This document shows positions 35,376 to 45,552 of a stretch of 64,000 nt of DNA, one piece after another. Within the stretch, counting starts at the first letter, position 1. Each line of letters opens with the position of its first letter. The stretch comes from Vibrio quintilis (GTDB taxonomy: Bacteria; Pseudomonadota; Gammaproteobacteria; Enterobacterales; Vibrionaceae), in the NCBI RefSeq assembly GCF_024529975.1, contig NZ_AP024898.1, positions 1,054,001-1,118,000 on the forward strand, given 5' to 3'. The notes beneath the pieces are model-generated. The model ran no database searches. It was not told where the DNA came from and saw nothing but the letters and a program-made list of their open reading frames with translations. Both the position numbers and the translations under genes were made by a program.

Positions 35376-37121
35376 TTAATCACCCATCGCCGTGCCTTCC
35401 CTGCGGGGGTCTGCGCCACCGGATAGCTGATCACCGCTAAAGACGATGCCCTGCAGACCGGAGTTCAAATCCCGGAGGTTAACCTGAAAGCCCATTTTTT
35501 CCAGCGGTGCCTGCATTTTTTCAGCAGTGGTCCCGGCTTCCAGATCATAGGTGCCAAAACGGTTCAGCAAATGCGGCAGAGAAATCGCCTGCTGGATATC
35601 CATACCCCAGTCAATATGGGCAATCAGGGTTGAAGCGACATAGCCGATAATCCGCGAACCACCGGGAGAACCGACCGCCATATATGGCTTGCCGTCTTTC
35701 ATTACAATCGTTGGTGCCATCGATGAACGTGGCCGTTTACCCGGCTCAACCCGGTTTGCAACCGGATAGCCATTCGCGTAGGACGCGAACGAGAAGTCTG
35801 TCAGTTCATTATTCAGCAGGAAACCATGTGACATCACCCGCGACCCGAAGCCATTTTCAATCGTGCTGGTCATCGAAATAATATTGCCGTACTGATCTGC
35901 AATCACAATCTGGGTGGTACACGGCAGCTCAATCGACTGATCGTCAGCCAGGGCAATCCGGTTTTTCCATGGTGGTTCACCGGCACTCACACTTTTCAAT
36001 GCCTTACCCGGTTGAATTAATTTTGCCCGCGAGGCCAGATAAGCCGGATCCAGCAAACCTTCAGGCATTGGCACAAAATCCGTATCCGCCATATAACGCC
36101 CGCGATCCGCAAAAGCCAGACGCGAAGCATCGCCGATAATCTGCCACGCTTTGGGGCTGTCTGGCCCCATCGCCTTCAAATCGAAGTGACCGGCAATCCC
36201 CAGAATCTGCCCGACGGTCAGCGCACCAGAGCTCGGTGGCCCCATACCACACACATCATACTGGCGATAAGGCGCACAGACAGGTTCTCTTTCTTTGATC
36301 TGATACACCGCAAAATCCTGTGCAGACAAGACGCCCGGATTATCTTTGACTCGGTTAACTTTCGCGGCAATATCTTTGGCTATCTGCCCATGATAAAAGG
36401 CCCGCTCACCTTCTTTTGCCAACAGCCTCAGCGTGTCAGCATAAGGTTGGTTGACCAGTAAATCGCCTTCCGCTAACGGGGAACCATCTTTGTGAAAAAA
36501 GTAATCCCGGGTATCGGGATAACGACTGAGCCGTTTTTGATCATCTGCAATCGCACCCGCTAAACGCTGAGACACCTTAAAACCGTGTTGCGCCAGATTT
36601 TCAGCCGGTTGAAATAACTCGGCCCACGGTTGTTTACCGTATTTTTGATGCAATGTCGCTATCAGTTTTACCGTGCCGGGCGTGCCGACGGAACGGCCGC
36701 CGACCACGGCATCATAGAATTTAAGCGGTTTGCCGTTTTCGTCCTGAAACAGCTCCGGGCGGGCAGCCATCGGTGCGGTCTCACGGCCATCAAAGGTCGT
36801 CAGTTTCTGTTTTCCGGCATCGTAATAGACCAGAAAAGCCCCGCCACCCAGCCCGGATGACTGTGGCTCAACCAGTCCGAGCACGGTTTGCACCGCAACC
36901 AGTGCATCGGCGGCAGTACCGCCTTTTTTCAGAACGTCATAACCGGCCTGAACCGCATGCGGGTTTGCCGCTGCAACCATATAACGCTTCGCTGTGACGA
37001 TTTTTTTATTGACAACGGCTGTCGTCGACTCAGGTGCAATCGCATCTGTCACCTGAGATGACGCCAGCGTGAAAGGAGAAAAAGCCAGTAACGAAGTTAT
37101 CGTGAATATTCTTGTCTTCAT
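35376..37121 (-). CDS. ggt: Gamma-glutamyltranspeptidase
   Basis: This 581-residue periplasmic enzyme has a signal peptide (about residues 1-20). MVAAANPHAVQAGYDVLKKGGTAADALVAVQTVLGLVEPQSSGLGGGAFLV is the family core, including Arg in DGRETAP. The precursor is cut before the threonine nucleophile in LPCTTQIVIADQYGNIISMTSTIENGFGSRV, giving two subunits; SSMAP and GSPGGSRIIGY supply further active-site contacts. It breaks down glutathione and gamma-glutamyl peptides. Full length. Confidence 0.95.
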   Translation of the reverse strand: MKTRIFTITSLLAFSPFTLASSQVTDAIAPESTTAVVNKKIVTAKRYMVAAANPHAVQAGYDVLKKGGTAADALVAVQTVLGLVEPQSSGLGGGAFLVYYDAGKQKLTTFDGRETAPMAARPELFQDENGKPLKFYDAVVGGRSVGTPGTVKLIATLHQKYGKQPWAELFQPAENLAQHGFKVSQRLAGAIADDQKRLSRYPDTRDYFFHKDGSPLAEGDLLVNQPYADTLRLLAKEGERAFYHGQIAKDIAAKVNRVKDNPGVLSAQDFAVYQIKEREPVCAPYRQYDVCGMGPPSSGALTVGQILGIAGHFDLKAMGPDSPKAWQIIGDASRLAFADRGRYMADTDFVPMPEGLLDPAYLASRAKLIQPGKALKSVSAGEPPWKNRIALADDQSIELPCTTQIVIADQYGNIISMTSTIENGFGSRVMSHGFLLNNELTDFSFASYANGYPVANRVEPGKRPRSSMAPTIVMKDGKPYMAVGSPGGSRIIGYVASTLIAHIDWGMDIQQAISLPHLLNRFGTYDLEAGTTAEKMQAPLEKMGFQVNLRDLNSGLQGIVFSGDQLSGGADPRREGTAMGD

Positions 37122-37365
37122 AAATATCCTTATTCAATCGATGAAAGTTCCTGATACATCACCTGCACATCACGAAACAATGTTAATCAAATGTTTCAGA
37201 TTGCAGACAATCAACAGTTTAAACATTAAATCACTTTGAAATAAAGGACTTATTTACACCAGAAGTAACATTCTGACATGAGTTTTATCATTTTTAATCA
37301 GTCAGGACGAAGAAAAAGAGGAGGCTTTGGCACGTATCAGTGCGTTAATCAGCAGTGATGAGTTA

Positions 37366-37400
37366 TTTCCCGGAAGAAGCAAAGTCACTCTTCCGGGAAA
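37366..37400 (-). terminator. Hairpin downstream of the D-lactate dehydrogenase gene
   Basis: TTTCCCGGAAGA pairs with TCTTCCGGGAAA around an 11-base loop, 8 bases after the stop of the minus-strand gene. The T-tract is weak. Confidence 0.65.
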
Positions 37401-37407
37401 GCGCCGG

Positions 37408-38409
37408 TTACGCCGCATCAATCAGTTCATTGCCTGACAGGCTACCCTGTTCAAATGCAGCCGCGCTGCCGAGTGTTGTTGTCGCAATGTTACGCAACGC
37501 ATCTTCAGTCAGAAATGCCTGATGCCCGGTAAACAATACATTGTGGCAGGCTGAGAGACGGCGGAAAACATCGTCAACAATCACGTCATTCGACTTGTCC
37601 TGAAAAAACAGCTCCGTCTCGTTTTCATAAACATCCAGTCCGAGCGAGCCTATCCGGCCGGCTTTCAAGGCTTCTATCGCGGCGCTTGAATCAAGTAATC
37701 CGCCCCGGCTGGTATTGATAATCATCACACCATCTTTCATCTGTGCAAATGCATCTGCATTGATAATATTGCGGTTTTCCTCCGTCATCGGACAGTGTAA
37801 GGTGATCACATCAGCCTGTGAAAAGATAGCATCCAGCGACACATAACAGGCGCCCAGCTCAATGGCCTGCGGATTTTCAAACGGGTCATAACACAACACT
37901 TCCATACCGAGGCCGCGTAAAATCCGGATCACTGCAATCCCGATTTTTCCTGTGCCGATCACTCCGGCTGTTTTGCCATAGAAATTAAACCCGACCAGCC
38001 CTTCCAGATTAAAATTTGCGTCCCGGGTGCGCTGATAAGCTTTGTGGAAACGGCGATTCAAACTCATCATTAACCCAACGGTATGTTCTGCGACCGACTC
38101 AGGTGAATAAGCCGGCACCCGGACAACCTGCATTCCCAGTCGTTTTGCCGCAACTAAATCAACTTTATCGAAGCCTGCACAACGCATCGCAATCAACCGC
38201 GTGCCACCTTCATAAAGTACAGTCAGCACATCATCATTCAGCTCATCATTGACAAAAGCACAAACCACCGAAAATCCTGCTGCCATCTTTGCTGTGGTTT
38301 CAGTCAGGCGAAATTCATGGAAATGAAGCCGGAACAACGCAGGATCAGCCACCTGACTAAACGAAGTCCTGTCATAAGATTTGGCACTAAAAAAAGCAAT
38401 ATCGATCAT
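37408..38409 (-). CDS. ldhA: Fermentative D-lactate dehydrogenase
   Basis: This 333-residue protein starts at MIDIAFFSAKSYDRTSF, the usual LdhA N-terminus; an open frame upstream reaches 38496 but is not conserved-looking. NAD binding is seen in GKTAGVIGTGKIGIAVIRILRGLGMEVLCYDP. Catalytic residues Arg (INTSRGGLLDSSAAI), Glu (GLDVYENETELFF) and His (FTGHQAFLTEDAL) are present. It reduces pyruvate to D-lactate in fermentation. An FNR-like half-perfect site lies 96 bases upstream. Confidence 0.93.
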   Translation of the reverse strand: MIDIAFFSAKSYDRTSFSQVADPALFRLHFHEFRLTETTAKMAAGFSVVCAFVNDELNDDVLTVLYEGGTRLIAMRCAGFDKVDLVAAKRLGMQVVRVPAYSPESVAEHTVGLMMSLNRRFHKAYQRTRDANFNLEGLVGFNFYGKTAGVIGTGKIGIAVIRILRGLGMEVLCYDPFENPQAIELGACYVSLDAIFSQADVITLHCPMTEENRNIINADAFAQMKDGVMIINTSRGGLLDSSAAIEALKAGRIGSLGLDVYENETELFFQDKSNDVIVDDVFRRLSACHNVLFTGHQAFLTEDALRNIATTTLGSAAAFEQGSLSGNELIDAA

Positions 38410-38723
38410 AACTGTCTCCGGAATTGGTTTGAGGTCAGCGACCTCAGAAATACAAATTGTGATAATTATCATTAAAACACAATTCGTTTGATCCAATCCA
38501 GAATTTGATCCAGATCATGTTCAGTCACCACTAACAATGTGGACAGTCACATTTGCGTGAGCTGGCTGAGTTTCTTTGTGTCCGATACCTGGCGTCTGTC
38601 CGGCTATTTTCCCGGTGATGTGCCCGGAGATATTGAGCTATGATTCAACATAGCCTCTTTCCTTTCAGTCAAAAGAGAGACGAATAATATTCTTAGTTAC
38701 AGCAGGGGCACATAGACCGGACC
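38410..38723. other. Promoter region of ldhA and repeat-like DNA
   Basis: After the ldhA promoter region, the DNA at 38535-38640 carries GGACAGTCAC and GCGTCTGTCC motifs of the dispersed GGGACAG family. The end of an IS4-type relic starts near 38724. No gene is supported. Confidence 0.4.
38505..38518 (-). promoter_or_regulatory. FNR-like site upstream of ldhA
   Basis: TTGATCCAGATCAT matches TTGAT-N4-ATCAA at nine of ten fixed positions. Anaerobic control of a fermentative lactate dehydrogenase would make sense. Confidence 0.45.
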
Positions 38724-39611
38724 TTAAAAATTAAGCTTTTCAAAAATGCCATCTAAAATCTTGTCTCGCCTCGATTTTCTCTGAGGTGATTTTAAGGCAT
38801 TTTCCGATATATGTTTCATCACCCATTCCAGACAAGCCGTTATTTCCGACCATGTCTGATGGATATAGGCCGTCAATATCGGGAGTAATCCGATATCCAC
38901 GTTCTTTGCTGCTTTGCTGACTGAGATATTGCCCGGGCTCTTTAAAGCGATAAAACGCCGGACAATTAAGGCCTGCAAGCTCGTCCGGACAACACCTTCG
39001 ACTATCGCTTTTTGCCGGGTCGCAAAGCGGCGCCAATTCGTGTCGGATTTTAATTTCTTAAACAGCAATTCAACCTGCCAGCGACACAGGTAAATCGACA
39101 TGATATCGTCAGCACTATACTTATCAGCCGGTAAATTCGTCACCCACAGACAAAAACGTTTTTCTTCTTTAAACCAGCATCTGACCACCCGAAAAACCTG
39201 CTTTCCCCTGTGCACTTTTAAATCCAGCACTTCTGCCCGGCTGGTTCTGCGATTCACCTCTTTGAGCTTTTTCCCGGCCAGTTTGGGAAGCAAACGACCT
39301 TTGCCAATAGTTGCTTCAGTTATCGTTGGGTTCAGCGCCTGAAGTCCCCGGACTATCCAGGCGCCCCCTGTCGCTCAACCGCATCAAAAAAAGAAAAATC
39401 AACATAGCCGGCATCGGCCAGTAACAGTTTATTTTTCAACGAGGCGGGCTTGGGCAGGTAAGTCCGCTCGGAAGCTGTATCAGCGGTGATTGTCATCGCT
39501 TTCAGAGACAACGTTTTCAGCGACATGGTCAGATGACATTCAATGGCCGCCGGTGTTCGGTGAAAACGGCTTGGAAAAACTTCGGCTAATTCATCGTGAA
39601 CCCGGAATGAA
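38724..39611 (-). pseudogene. IS4-family transposase relic, frameshifted and 5' truncated
   Basis: The C-terminal part (38724-39293) has LKVHRGKQVFRVVRCWFKEEKRF and IYLCRWQVELLFKKLKSDTNWRRF, the IS4-type YREK-like region with the catalytic glutamate. The upstream part reads RSSFRVHDELAEVFPSRFHR, LTMSLKTLSLKAMTI and LLLADAGYVDFSFFDAVERQG (first aspartate region present) in another frame. The two frames meet at a five-G run near 39365, a single-base shift. The true N-terminus is missing; homology begins near 39611 next to GTCTGTCCC repeats. Non-functional. Confidence 0.8.
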
Positions 39612-39616
39612 CTGCG

Positions 39617-39745
39617 ATACCTCAGCGTCTGTCCCGATTATCTGTCTGTCCCGATTATCTTTAGCGTCTGTCCTGACGCAGCCGACAGTCCTGACGCATC
39701 CCTATGCTTGAACCCGATTCTTCAGTGCCTGTCCAGATTATTCCT
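39617..39745. repeat. Cluster of CTGTCCCGATTATC-type repeats
   Basis: GCGTCTGTCCCGATTATC at 39625, TCTGTCCCGATTATC at 39645, GCGTCTGTCCTGACGC at 39664 and GTGCCTGTCCAGATTA at 39725 are reverse-orientation members of the GGGACAG family. They truncate the IS4 relic. Confidence 0.75.
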
Positions 39746-39767
39746 TTGACTCAATAATGATTCAAAA

Positions 39768-39799
39768 TAAAAAAAACCAGCAGATAGGCGTCTGCTGGT
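39768..39799 (-). terminator. Intrinsic terminator of ahpF
   Basis: ACCAGCAGA pairs with TCTGCTGGT; on the minus strand the stem is followed by eight or more T. Confidence 0.85.
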
Positions 39800-39922
39800 G
39801 AATGGATATGGGCTGTTATTATTTTTCTTATCACAAAGCTCACTTACAGTCTGCCCGTCTCTGTAAGGGAATAGCCTGATGCTACCCGCTTTGTATTCCT
39901 GAAAATCGTTATCCTGGCCTTG

Positions 39923-41491
39923 TTAGCTTTGCTTACGAATGAGGTAATCAAATGCGCCTAAACTGGCTTTTGCCCCTTCACCCATTGCAATGATGATCTG
40001 TTTGTAAGGCACTGTGGTTGCGTCACCCGCGGCAAATACGCCTTCCATGCTGGTTTCACCGTGACTGCCAACTTCAATTTCACCGCGTGGTGAAAGTTGC
40101 ACCTCTGAGTCTTTCAGCCACTCGGTATTCGGAACAAGACCAATCTGGACGAAGATACCTGACAGGATCAGCGTTTTGATTTCATCGGTGTTGCGGTCTT
40201 TGTACTGAAGACTGGTGACACGTTTACCATCACCCACAACTTCCGTGGTTTGAGCCATGGTAATGATGTCGATGTTCGGCAGTGAGTTCGCTTTATCAAT
40301 CAAGACCTGATCAGCGCGCAGCACATCAGCAAATTCAAGCACGGTCACATGTTCAACAATACCTGCCAAGTCAATCGCTGCTTCAATGCCTGAGTTACCA
40401 CCGCCAATCACGGCAGTCCGTTTACCTTTAAATAGCGGACCGTCACAGTGTGGGCAGTATGCCACGCCTTTATTGCGGTATTCCTGTTCACCCGGAACAT
40501 TCATTTCACGCCAGCGGGCTCCCGGACTCAGAATCACACTTTGACTCTTCAGAACCGCACCACTTGCCAGCTGAACATGAATCAGTCCATCGTCTGTATG
40601 TGCGCTACTCATCAGCTTTTCAGCCTGTTGCTCGGTCACAACGTCGACATCGTACTCTTTCAGATGTTCGCCAAGATCCGTCGCTAACTTCGGTCCTTCG
40701 GTGCGTTTCACAGAGATGAAATTCTCAATCGCCATCGTATCCATGACCTGTCCGCCAAAGCGCTTCGCGACCACGCCGGTACGGATGCCTTTACGGGCTG
40801 CATATAAAGCGGCTGCGCTGCCACCCGGGCCACCACCGACAACAAGTACGTCATAAGGATCTTTTTCATTTAATGCTTTTGCTGCTTTCTCACTGGCGCT
40901 GTCATCCACTTTATTGAGGATTTCAGTCAGAGACATACGACCCTGACCAAACAGCTCACCATTCACAAAAACACTGGGAACAGCCATGATATCGCGTTGT
41001 TTCACTTCATCCTGAAACAGCGCGCCATCAATCATGGTCGCTTTAATTTTCGGGTTAATTGCCGCCATCATGTTGAATGCCTGAACCACGTCCGGACAGT
41101 TCTGACATGACAGAGAAATAAAGACTTCAACATCAAGTGTTTTATCTAACGCGGCAATCTGTTTAATCTGGTCAGCTTCGAGCTTCATTGGGTGTCCGCC
41201 GGAATGAAGCAGTGCCAGAACAAGTGAGGTGAACTCGTGTCCCATTGGCAGGCCGGCAAACCGCAGAGATGTACCTTTCTCCGGGTTTTGAATGGACATA
41301 ACCGGTTTACGATCACTGGCATGATCATCGCGCACAACCGTAATACGGTCACTTAATTGCGCAATCTGGCTGGCAAGAGACTGAACATCGTCCGATGCTT
41401 TGCTTTCGTCCAGGCTCACCACCAGACGAATATCTTCTTTTAAATTGGTCAGATATTGTTTGAGTTGTTGTTGAATCGTTTGGTCTAGCAT
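39923..41491 (-). CDS. ahpF: Alkyl hydroperoxide reductase subunit F (NADH:AhpC reductase)
   Basis: This 522-residue flavoprotein has an N-terminal double thioredoxin-like domain with CxxC in [13 protein letters not shown] and a C-terminal thioredoxin-reductase-like domain: FAD motif [16 protein letters not shown], redox pair in [13 protein letters not shown] motif [17 protein letters not shown], and [14 protein letters not shown]. It passes electrons from NADH to AhpC for peroxide removal in the cytoplasm. Full length, transcribed with ahpC from the same side. Confidence 0.97.
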   Translation of the reverse strand: MLDQTIQQQLKQYLTNLKEDIRLVVSLDESKASDDVQSLASQIAQLSDRITVVRDDHASDRKPVMSIQNPEKGTSLRFAGLPMGHEFTSLVLALLHSGGHPMKLEADQIKQIAALDKTLDVEVFISLSCQNCPDVVQAFNMMAAINPKIKATMIDGALFQDEVKQRDIMAVPSVFVNGELFGQGRMSLTEILNKVDDSASEKAAKALNEKDPYDVLVVGGGPGGSAAALYAARKGIRTGVVAKRFGGQVMDTMAIENFISVKRTEGPKLATDLGEHLKEYDVDVVTEQQAEKLMSSAHTDDGLIHVQLASGAVLKSQSVILSPGARWREMNVPGEQEYRNKGVAYCPHCDGPLFKGKRTAVIGGGNSGIEAAIDLAGIVEHVTVLEFADVLRADQVLIDKANSLPNIDIITMAQTTEVVGDGKRVTSLQYKDRNTDEIKTLILSGIFVQIGLVPNTEWLKDSEVQLSPRGEIEVGSHGETSMEGVFAAGDATTVPYKQIIIAMGEGAKASLGAFDYLIRKQS

Positions 41492-41649
41492 GGTTTACAT
41501 ACCTTTTAATGATGATGCCGGATAAAAACTTATGCCGGGTAAATCAGCAGAGGAGAGAGCAAACCAGACCGATGGTCGTCAAGGTATCAGACCTGGAATG
41601 CTCTCTTAATTTGATTTAGTTTCCGGAACCGGTGTCGGTTCGTTCAGGA

Positions 41650-42207
41650 TTAGATTTTGCCGACAAGGTCCAGAGAAGGCGCCAGAGTTTCTTCACCTTC
41701 TTTCCATTTCGCCGGGCAAACTTCACCTGGGTGAGCCGCAACGTATTGAGCAGCTTTCACTTTACGCAGCAGGTCGTCAGCGTCACGGCCGATGCCTTCA
41801 GCAGTGATTTCCATTGCCTGAATCACACCTTCAGGGTCAATCAGGAAAGTGGCACGGTCTGCAAGACCCTGACCTTCACGCATCACACCGAAGTTATTGG
41901 TGATGCTGCCATTCTGGTCGCCCAGCATGTAGTAGTTGATTTTACCAATAGTGTCTGAACTATCATGCCATGCTTTATGAGTGAAATGCGTGTCAGTTGA
42001 GACTGAGTACACTTCAACACCGCGCTTTTGAAGTTCTTCATACTGGTCAGCCAGGTCGCCAAGCTCAGTTGGGCAAACAAAGGTAAAGTCAGCAGGGTAG
42101 AAGAAGAATACAGCCCATTTACCCAGAACATCCTGTTCTGTTACTTCAACGAATTCACCTTGTTTGAATGCAGTCGCGCTGAATGGTTTGATTTTAGTGT
42201 TGATCAT
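41650..42207 (-). CDS. ahpC: Peroxiredoxin AhpC
   Basis: This 185-residue typical 2-Cys peroxiredoxin has the peroxidatic cysteine in [17 protein letters not shown] and the resolving one in [33 protein letters not shown] and [22 protein letters not shown] are family stretches. It reduces hydrogen peroxide and organic peroxides. The ahpF gene lies 158 bases downstream, and an OxyR-like site lies upstream. Confidence 0.97.
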   Translation of the reverse strand: MINTKIKPFSATAFKQGEFVEVTEQDVLGKWAVFFFYPADFTFVCPTELGDLADQYEELQKRGVEVYSVSTDTHFTHKAWHDSSDTIGKINYYMLGDQNGSITNNFGVMREGQGLADRATFLIDPEGVIQAMEITAEGIGRDADDLLRKVKAAQYVAAHPGEVCPAKWKEGEETLAPSLDLVGKI

Positions 42208-42600
42208 TTCTTTACTTTCCTTTTGTTGTTTTGGACGAGCAAAAATTGTTTTAGACGAGCAAATCTTGCCTTCGGAAAGTATATTGTCACCGGCAGGCGT
42301 TTAAATAAAATCGATATTGTCTATCTTATTGATAGGTAATTTTAATGTTTTGGCCGGAGTGATTGATATAACTGAACAGTTGCAGGTTATCGGGGGTAAA
42401 ACCCGCCAGTTACAGCCATACAGATTAAATTTATGAAAAATATGACAAAAAAATGAAAATATAAAAAACTTTGAGTTAGCATTGATGGGTATCAAGTAAG
42501 GTTTTCTTATTGCTCATCGATGCACAATGTTAAACAAAATTGTCATATTTAAATCCTATAAGTTCCCTGTTTCATTCATTACACGGAGCAAGGATTTCCA
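42208..42600. other. Divergent regulatory region between ahpC and the alkaline phosphatase gene
   Basis: Besides the OxyR-like site, the part near 42539 has TTGTCATATTTAAATCCTAT, which resembles one half of a Pho box (TGTCAT) but is weak. The rest is AT-rich without an open frame of note. Confidence 0.45.
42311..42346 (-). promoter_or_regulatory. OxyR-like binding site upstream of ahpC
   Basis: CTAT-N7-ATAG at 42321-42335 is the exact core of the OxyR consensus (ATAG-N7-CTAT-N7-ATAG-N7-CTAT). Partial outer elements ATCG and TAAT lie at the right spacing. It lies about 110 bases before the ahpC start. Confidence 0.6.
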
Positions 42601-43980
42601 ATGTTCAATGTCAAAAAAATTATAATCATCAGTTCTGTTTTGATCAGTGCAGCGGCCAATGCTGCTCAGGAACCTAAATATGTATTCTATATGATTGGCG
42701 ACGGTATGAGCTCTGCCCAACGTCAGATCACGGAATACTACGCACAGGAACAAAAGCATGATCCTAACTATCATTTAGCTATCAACTCTATGCCGGTTTC
42801 CGGCATTATTACCACGCAATCTGCCAGTTCTCTGGTTACCGATTCAGCAGCAGCAGGCACGGCACTGGCAACGGGAATGAAAACCAATAATGGTGTCATC
42901 GCAATGACACCGGATGGCAAAAAACTGAGCACGTTACTGGAAGGTGCGCAGAAGCAGGGAAAAGCGACAGGCCTGATCACCACCACACGTCTGACCCACG
43001 CCACCCCGGCAACATTTGCGGCAAAAAATAAAAACCGCAATGCAGAAAATGAAATTGCAGTCGATTATGTTAATTCCGGCGTCGACTTCTTTGCCGGCGG
43101 TGGTTTCCGCCATTTCATCACCGGCCAGGGTTCCAAGCGCAAAGATGATCGTAATTTGGTCGATGAATTCAAACATAAAGGGTACCGGACATTTATCGGC
43201 AAGGATTCAAGCCAGTATTTCCTCAACTATCAGCCACAATCCGGCGATCATATTTTCGCCGCGTTTACCAAGTCTCACTTGCCTTATTCAATTGATCGCA
43301 AGGTCACACCATCACTGGCTCAAATAACCAAAAAAGGGATTGATCTGTTATCGAAAGATAAAGACGGTTTCTTCCTGATGGTTGAAGGTGGCCGGATTGA
43401 CCATGCTGCTCACGCAAATGATGTTGCGGGTGTGATTGGTGATACACTTGCGTTCGATAAAGCAGTCAAAACAGCACTGAAGTTTTATCAGCAGCATCCG
43501 AAAGAAACCCTGATAGTTGTGGTGGGTGACCATGAAACCGGTGGTATGGGACTGGGCATGGGAAAACAGTATTTCATGAATCTCGACCGGATTGTGAACT
43601 TTAAAGAATCGGTAGAAGATAAACTGCAGAAAACTTATAACGGTGACCGGGCTGCATTTTATAAGCATATCGGTAACAAGTTTGGTCTGACCGACCTGAC
43701 AGCAAAAGAAAAAGCGAAAATTGAAGCTGCTATGGATTTTGTTGATGCTGGTAAGAAAGATAAAACCAAAGTCTGGGGTGGTTATGATCCGGTTGCAATG
43801 ACAGTAGCGCACATCACATCAAGACGAGCCGGTGTTTACTGGACATCTTATGCACATACGGCGGTACAGCTTCCTGTTTCCTCCATCGGCGTCGATTCTG
43901 CCAGCTTTGGCGGATTCGGGGATAATACAGATGTTGCAAAAAAACTGGCGAAAGCGATGGACGTAAAAATTGGTTTGTAA
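42601..43980 (+). CDS. phoA: Alkaline phosphatase, periplasmic
   Basis: This 459-residue protein has a signal peptide ending near ANAAQ. The active site includes MIGDGMSSAQ (metal-binding Asp), the phospho-serine in SLVTDSAAAGTALATG (Ser82), MVEGGRIDHAAHAND and GDHETGGMG. The overall layout is that of the PhoA superfamily as found in Vibrio. It releases phosphate from organic monoesters in the periplasm, probably under PhoB. Start ATG at 42601, following GGAGCAAGG. Gene symbol by family. Confidence 0.88.
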   Translation: MFNVKKIIIISSVLISAAANAAQEPKYVFYMIGDGMSSAQRQITEYYAQEQKHDPNYHLAINSMPVSGIITTQSASSLVTDSAAAGTALATGMKTNNGVIAMTPDGKKLSTLLEGAQKQGKATGLITTTRLTHATPATFAAKNKNRNAENEIAVDYVNSGVDFFAGGGFRHFITGQGSKRKDDRNLVDEFKHKGYRTFIGKDSSQYFLNYQPQSGDHIFAAFTKSHLPYSIDRKVTPSLAQITKKGIDLLSKDKDGFFLMVEGGRIDHAAHANDVAGVIGDTLAFDKAVKTALKFYQQHPKETLIVVVGDHETGGMGLGMGKQYFMNLDRIVNFKESVEDKLQKTYNGDRAAFYKHIGNKFGLTDLTAKEKAKIEAAMDFVDAGKKDKTKVWGGYDPVAMTVAHITSRRAGVYWTSYAHTAVQLPVSSIGVDSASFGGFGDNTDVAKKLAKAMDVKIGL

Positions 43981-43993
43981 TGCGATAACGTCC

Positions 43994-44025
43994 AAGGTAA
44001 GCACACCTGTGTGCTTACCTTTTTA
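43994..44025 (+). terminator. Intrinsic terminator of the alkaline phosphatase gene
   Basis: AAGGTAAGCACAC pairs perfectly with GTGTGCTTACCTT and is followed by T-rich DNA. Confidence 0.9.
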
Positions 44026-44048
44026 TCTTTCTGAGAGGGTCAGTGTTT

Positions 44049-45155
44049 ATGCGTGGTCTTATTCTTATGTGCGCGGTGCTGATCGCCGGTGCACTCTTCG
44101 GGGCTGTTTTTCACTCCGGTGACGGGCAGCTTTCTCATCAAATCGGTGAAGTAGTTTCTGTTAATAACGACCGGGTTACCATTATCGGAACAGCCCGGGT
44201 CGGGGATCAGCAGCTCACCGTCAGGCTCGGACAAAATCAGCAGGTCAAAACCGCAAATCTGCTGACAGGTGCGATGGAATATGATGAGTTCTATCAGGTT
44301 GGCGACAAGGTGGTCGTCGCAGAGCAGCACGATCGTTACCATGTTGTCGCTTTATTTCGTCTGCCGGTGCTGATTGGTCTGATGATCTTATTTTCGGTGG
44401 GTTTACTCGGTTACGCCCGGCGGGTTGGTCTCTATTCCCTGCTTTCTTTTATCGGATCAATTGCGATTATTTTTGGTTTGCTGATCCCCGGACTGCTGGC
44501 CGGATTTTCACCGATACTGATCACCTGTCTCACGGTCATTGTGCTGAGCAGCATGATTATTCTTTCTGTCGCCGGATGGACGTATAAAGGCAAAGCCGCT
44601 TTATCAGGGACAGTCATCGGTCTGATTGTGACCACGGTGCTTTGTATTGTCGTTGGAAAAATGCTTCATCTGGACGGGATGACACAACCTCTGGCACAAC
44701 CGTTACTGTTTGAAAATGAAATGCGGCTGGATATGGCAGGTATTCTTTATGCGGCCATTCTGGTCGGTGCCAGTGGCGCAGCGATGGATGTTGCGATGGA
44801 AATGGCAGCGACCATGGAAGAGATTCAGTATAACAGCCCGGAAATCAGCCGGATGAATCTGCTGAAATCCGGATTACGGGTCGGGAACGCTGTCATCGGA
44901 ACCATGACCACAACATTACTGCTTGCTTATGCCGGTGGTTTTCTGACCTTGTTGATGCTTTTTACAACACGTGGCAATAGCCTGATGCAGATTCTGAACA
45001 TGAAGCTGGTCGCTTCTGAAATCTGCCGGACGCTGATAGGAAGTATGGCGCTGATTATCGTTGCCCCTGCAACCGCCTGGATTGCCAGTCTGATGCTAAC
45101 CCGGCAAAAGCCGGTAGTCGCGGGCATTAGCAGAAAGCAGGAAGTGAGTCACTGA
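44049..45155 (+). CDS. YibE/F-family membrane protein
   Basis: This 368-residue protein begins with a membrane anchor (LILMCAVLIAGALFGAVF), continues with a small beta-rich soluble region of about 80 residues (GEVVSVNNDRVTIIGTARVGDQQLTVRL, then VGDKVVVAEQ) and ends with seven or so membrane helices. GASGAAMDVAMEMAATMEEI and RVGNAVIGTMTTTLLLAYAGGFLTLLM are the YibE/F signature. Role unknown; often near export genes. ATG at 44049 is favoured over GTG at 44043 because GAGAGGG is 10 bases upstream. Confidence 0.85.
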   Translation: MRGLILMCAVLIAGALFGAVFHSGDGQLSHQIGEVVSVNNDRVTIIGTARVGDQQLTVRLGQNQQVKTANLLTGAMEYDEFYQVGDKVVVAEQHDRYHVVALFRLPVLIGLMILFSVGLLGYARRVGLYSLLSFIGSIAIIFGLLIPGLLAGFSPILITCLTVIVLSSMIILSVAGWTYKGKAALSGTVIGLIVTTVLCIVVGKMLHLDGMTQPLAQPLLFENEMRLDMAGILYAAILVGASGAAMDVAMEMAATMEEIQYNSPEISRMNLLKSGLRVGNAVIGTMTTTLLLAYAGGFLTLLMLFTTRGNSLMQILNMKLVASEICRTLIGSMALIIVAPATAWIASLMLTRQKPVVAGISRKQEVSH

Positions 45156-45552
45156 AGTCAGCTGTGATGAATAATACTGGCGTCTGTCCCTGCTGTTTTC
45201 TGCTGTTTTTCTCGGACAGATGCCAATAAACCTGGTAACAGACGTTGCCATCACCAACAATGTCAACCATCAACAATGCGGACAGACATGACTAAAATTG
45301 ACACCACTCAAATTGTTCATATCAAATCTTATTACTTCAGATTTTGAGCAATAGCAGAAACAGGCATGACTAAAATCGCTTATCTCAAGGCTTTTCATCT
45401 CAAATATTGCGACAAATCGCACGTATCATCACTCCTGATTTCACTTCATATTTCACGATTCATGTTACCTGTTATGCACTTCTGTCATCCCCGCTTTTCA
45501 TCCATCAGTTTACGCTGCATGATAGGTTCATCCACCCTCAGCAAGAATTGTT
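45156..45552. other. Repeat-rich region upstream of the RAYT transposase
   Basis: GCGTCTGTCCC at 45179, CGGACAGATGCC at 45213, GCGGACAGACATGACTAAAA at 45278 and a partial copy AACAGGCATGACTAAAA at 45359 belong to the dispersed GGGACAG family. The DNA after the last two (ACTAAAATTGACACC... and ACTAAAATCGCTTATC) is partly alike, so there may be a diverged duplication. Confidence 0.6.

Noticed and set aside
42539..42560. Pho box before the alkaline phosphatase gene
   Set aside because: Only one half (TGTCAT) is good; the second half is poor, so it is mentioned but not called.
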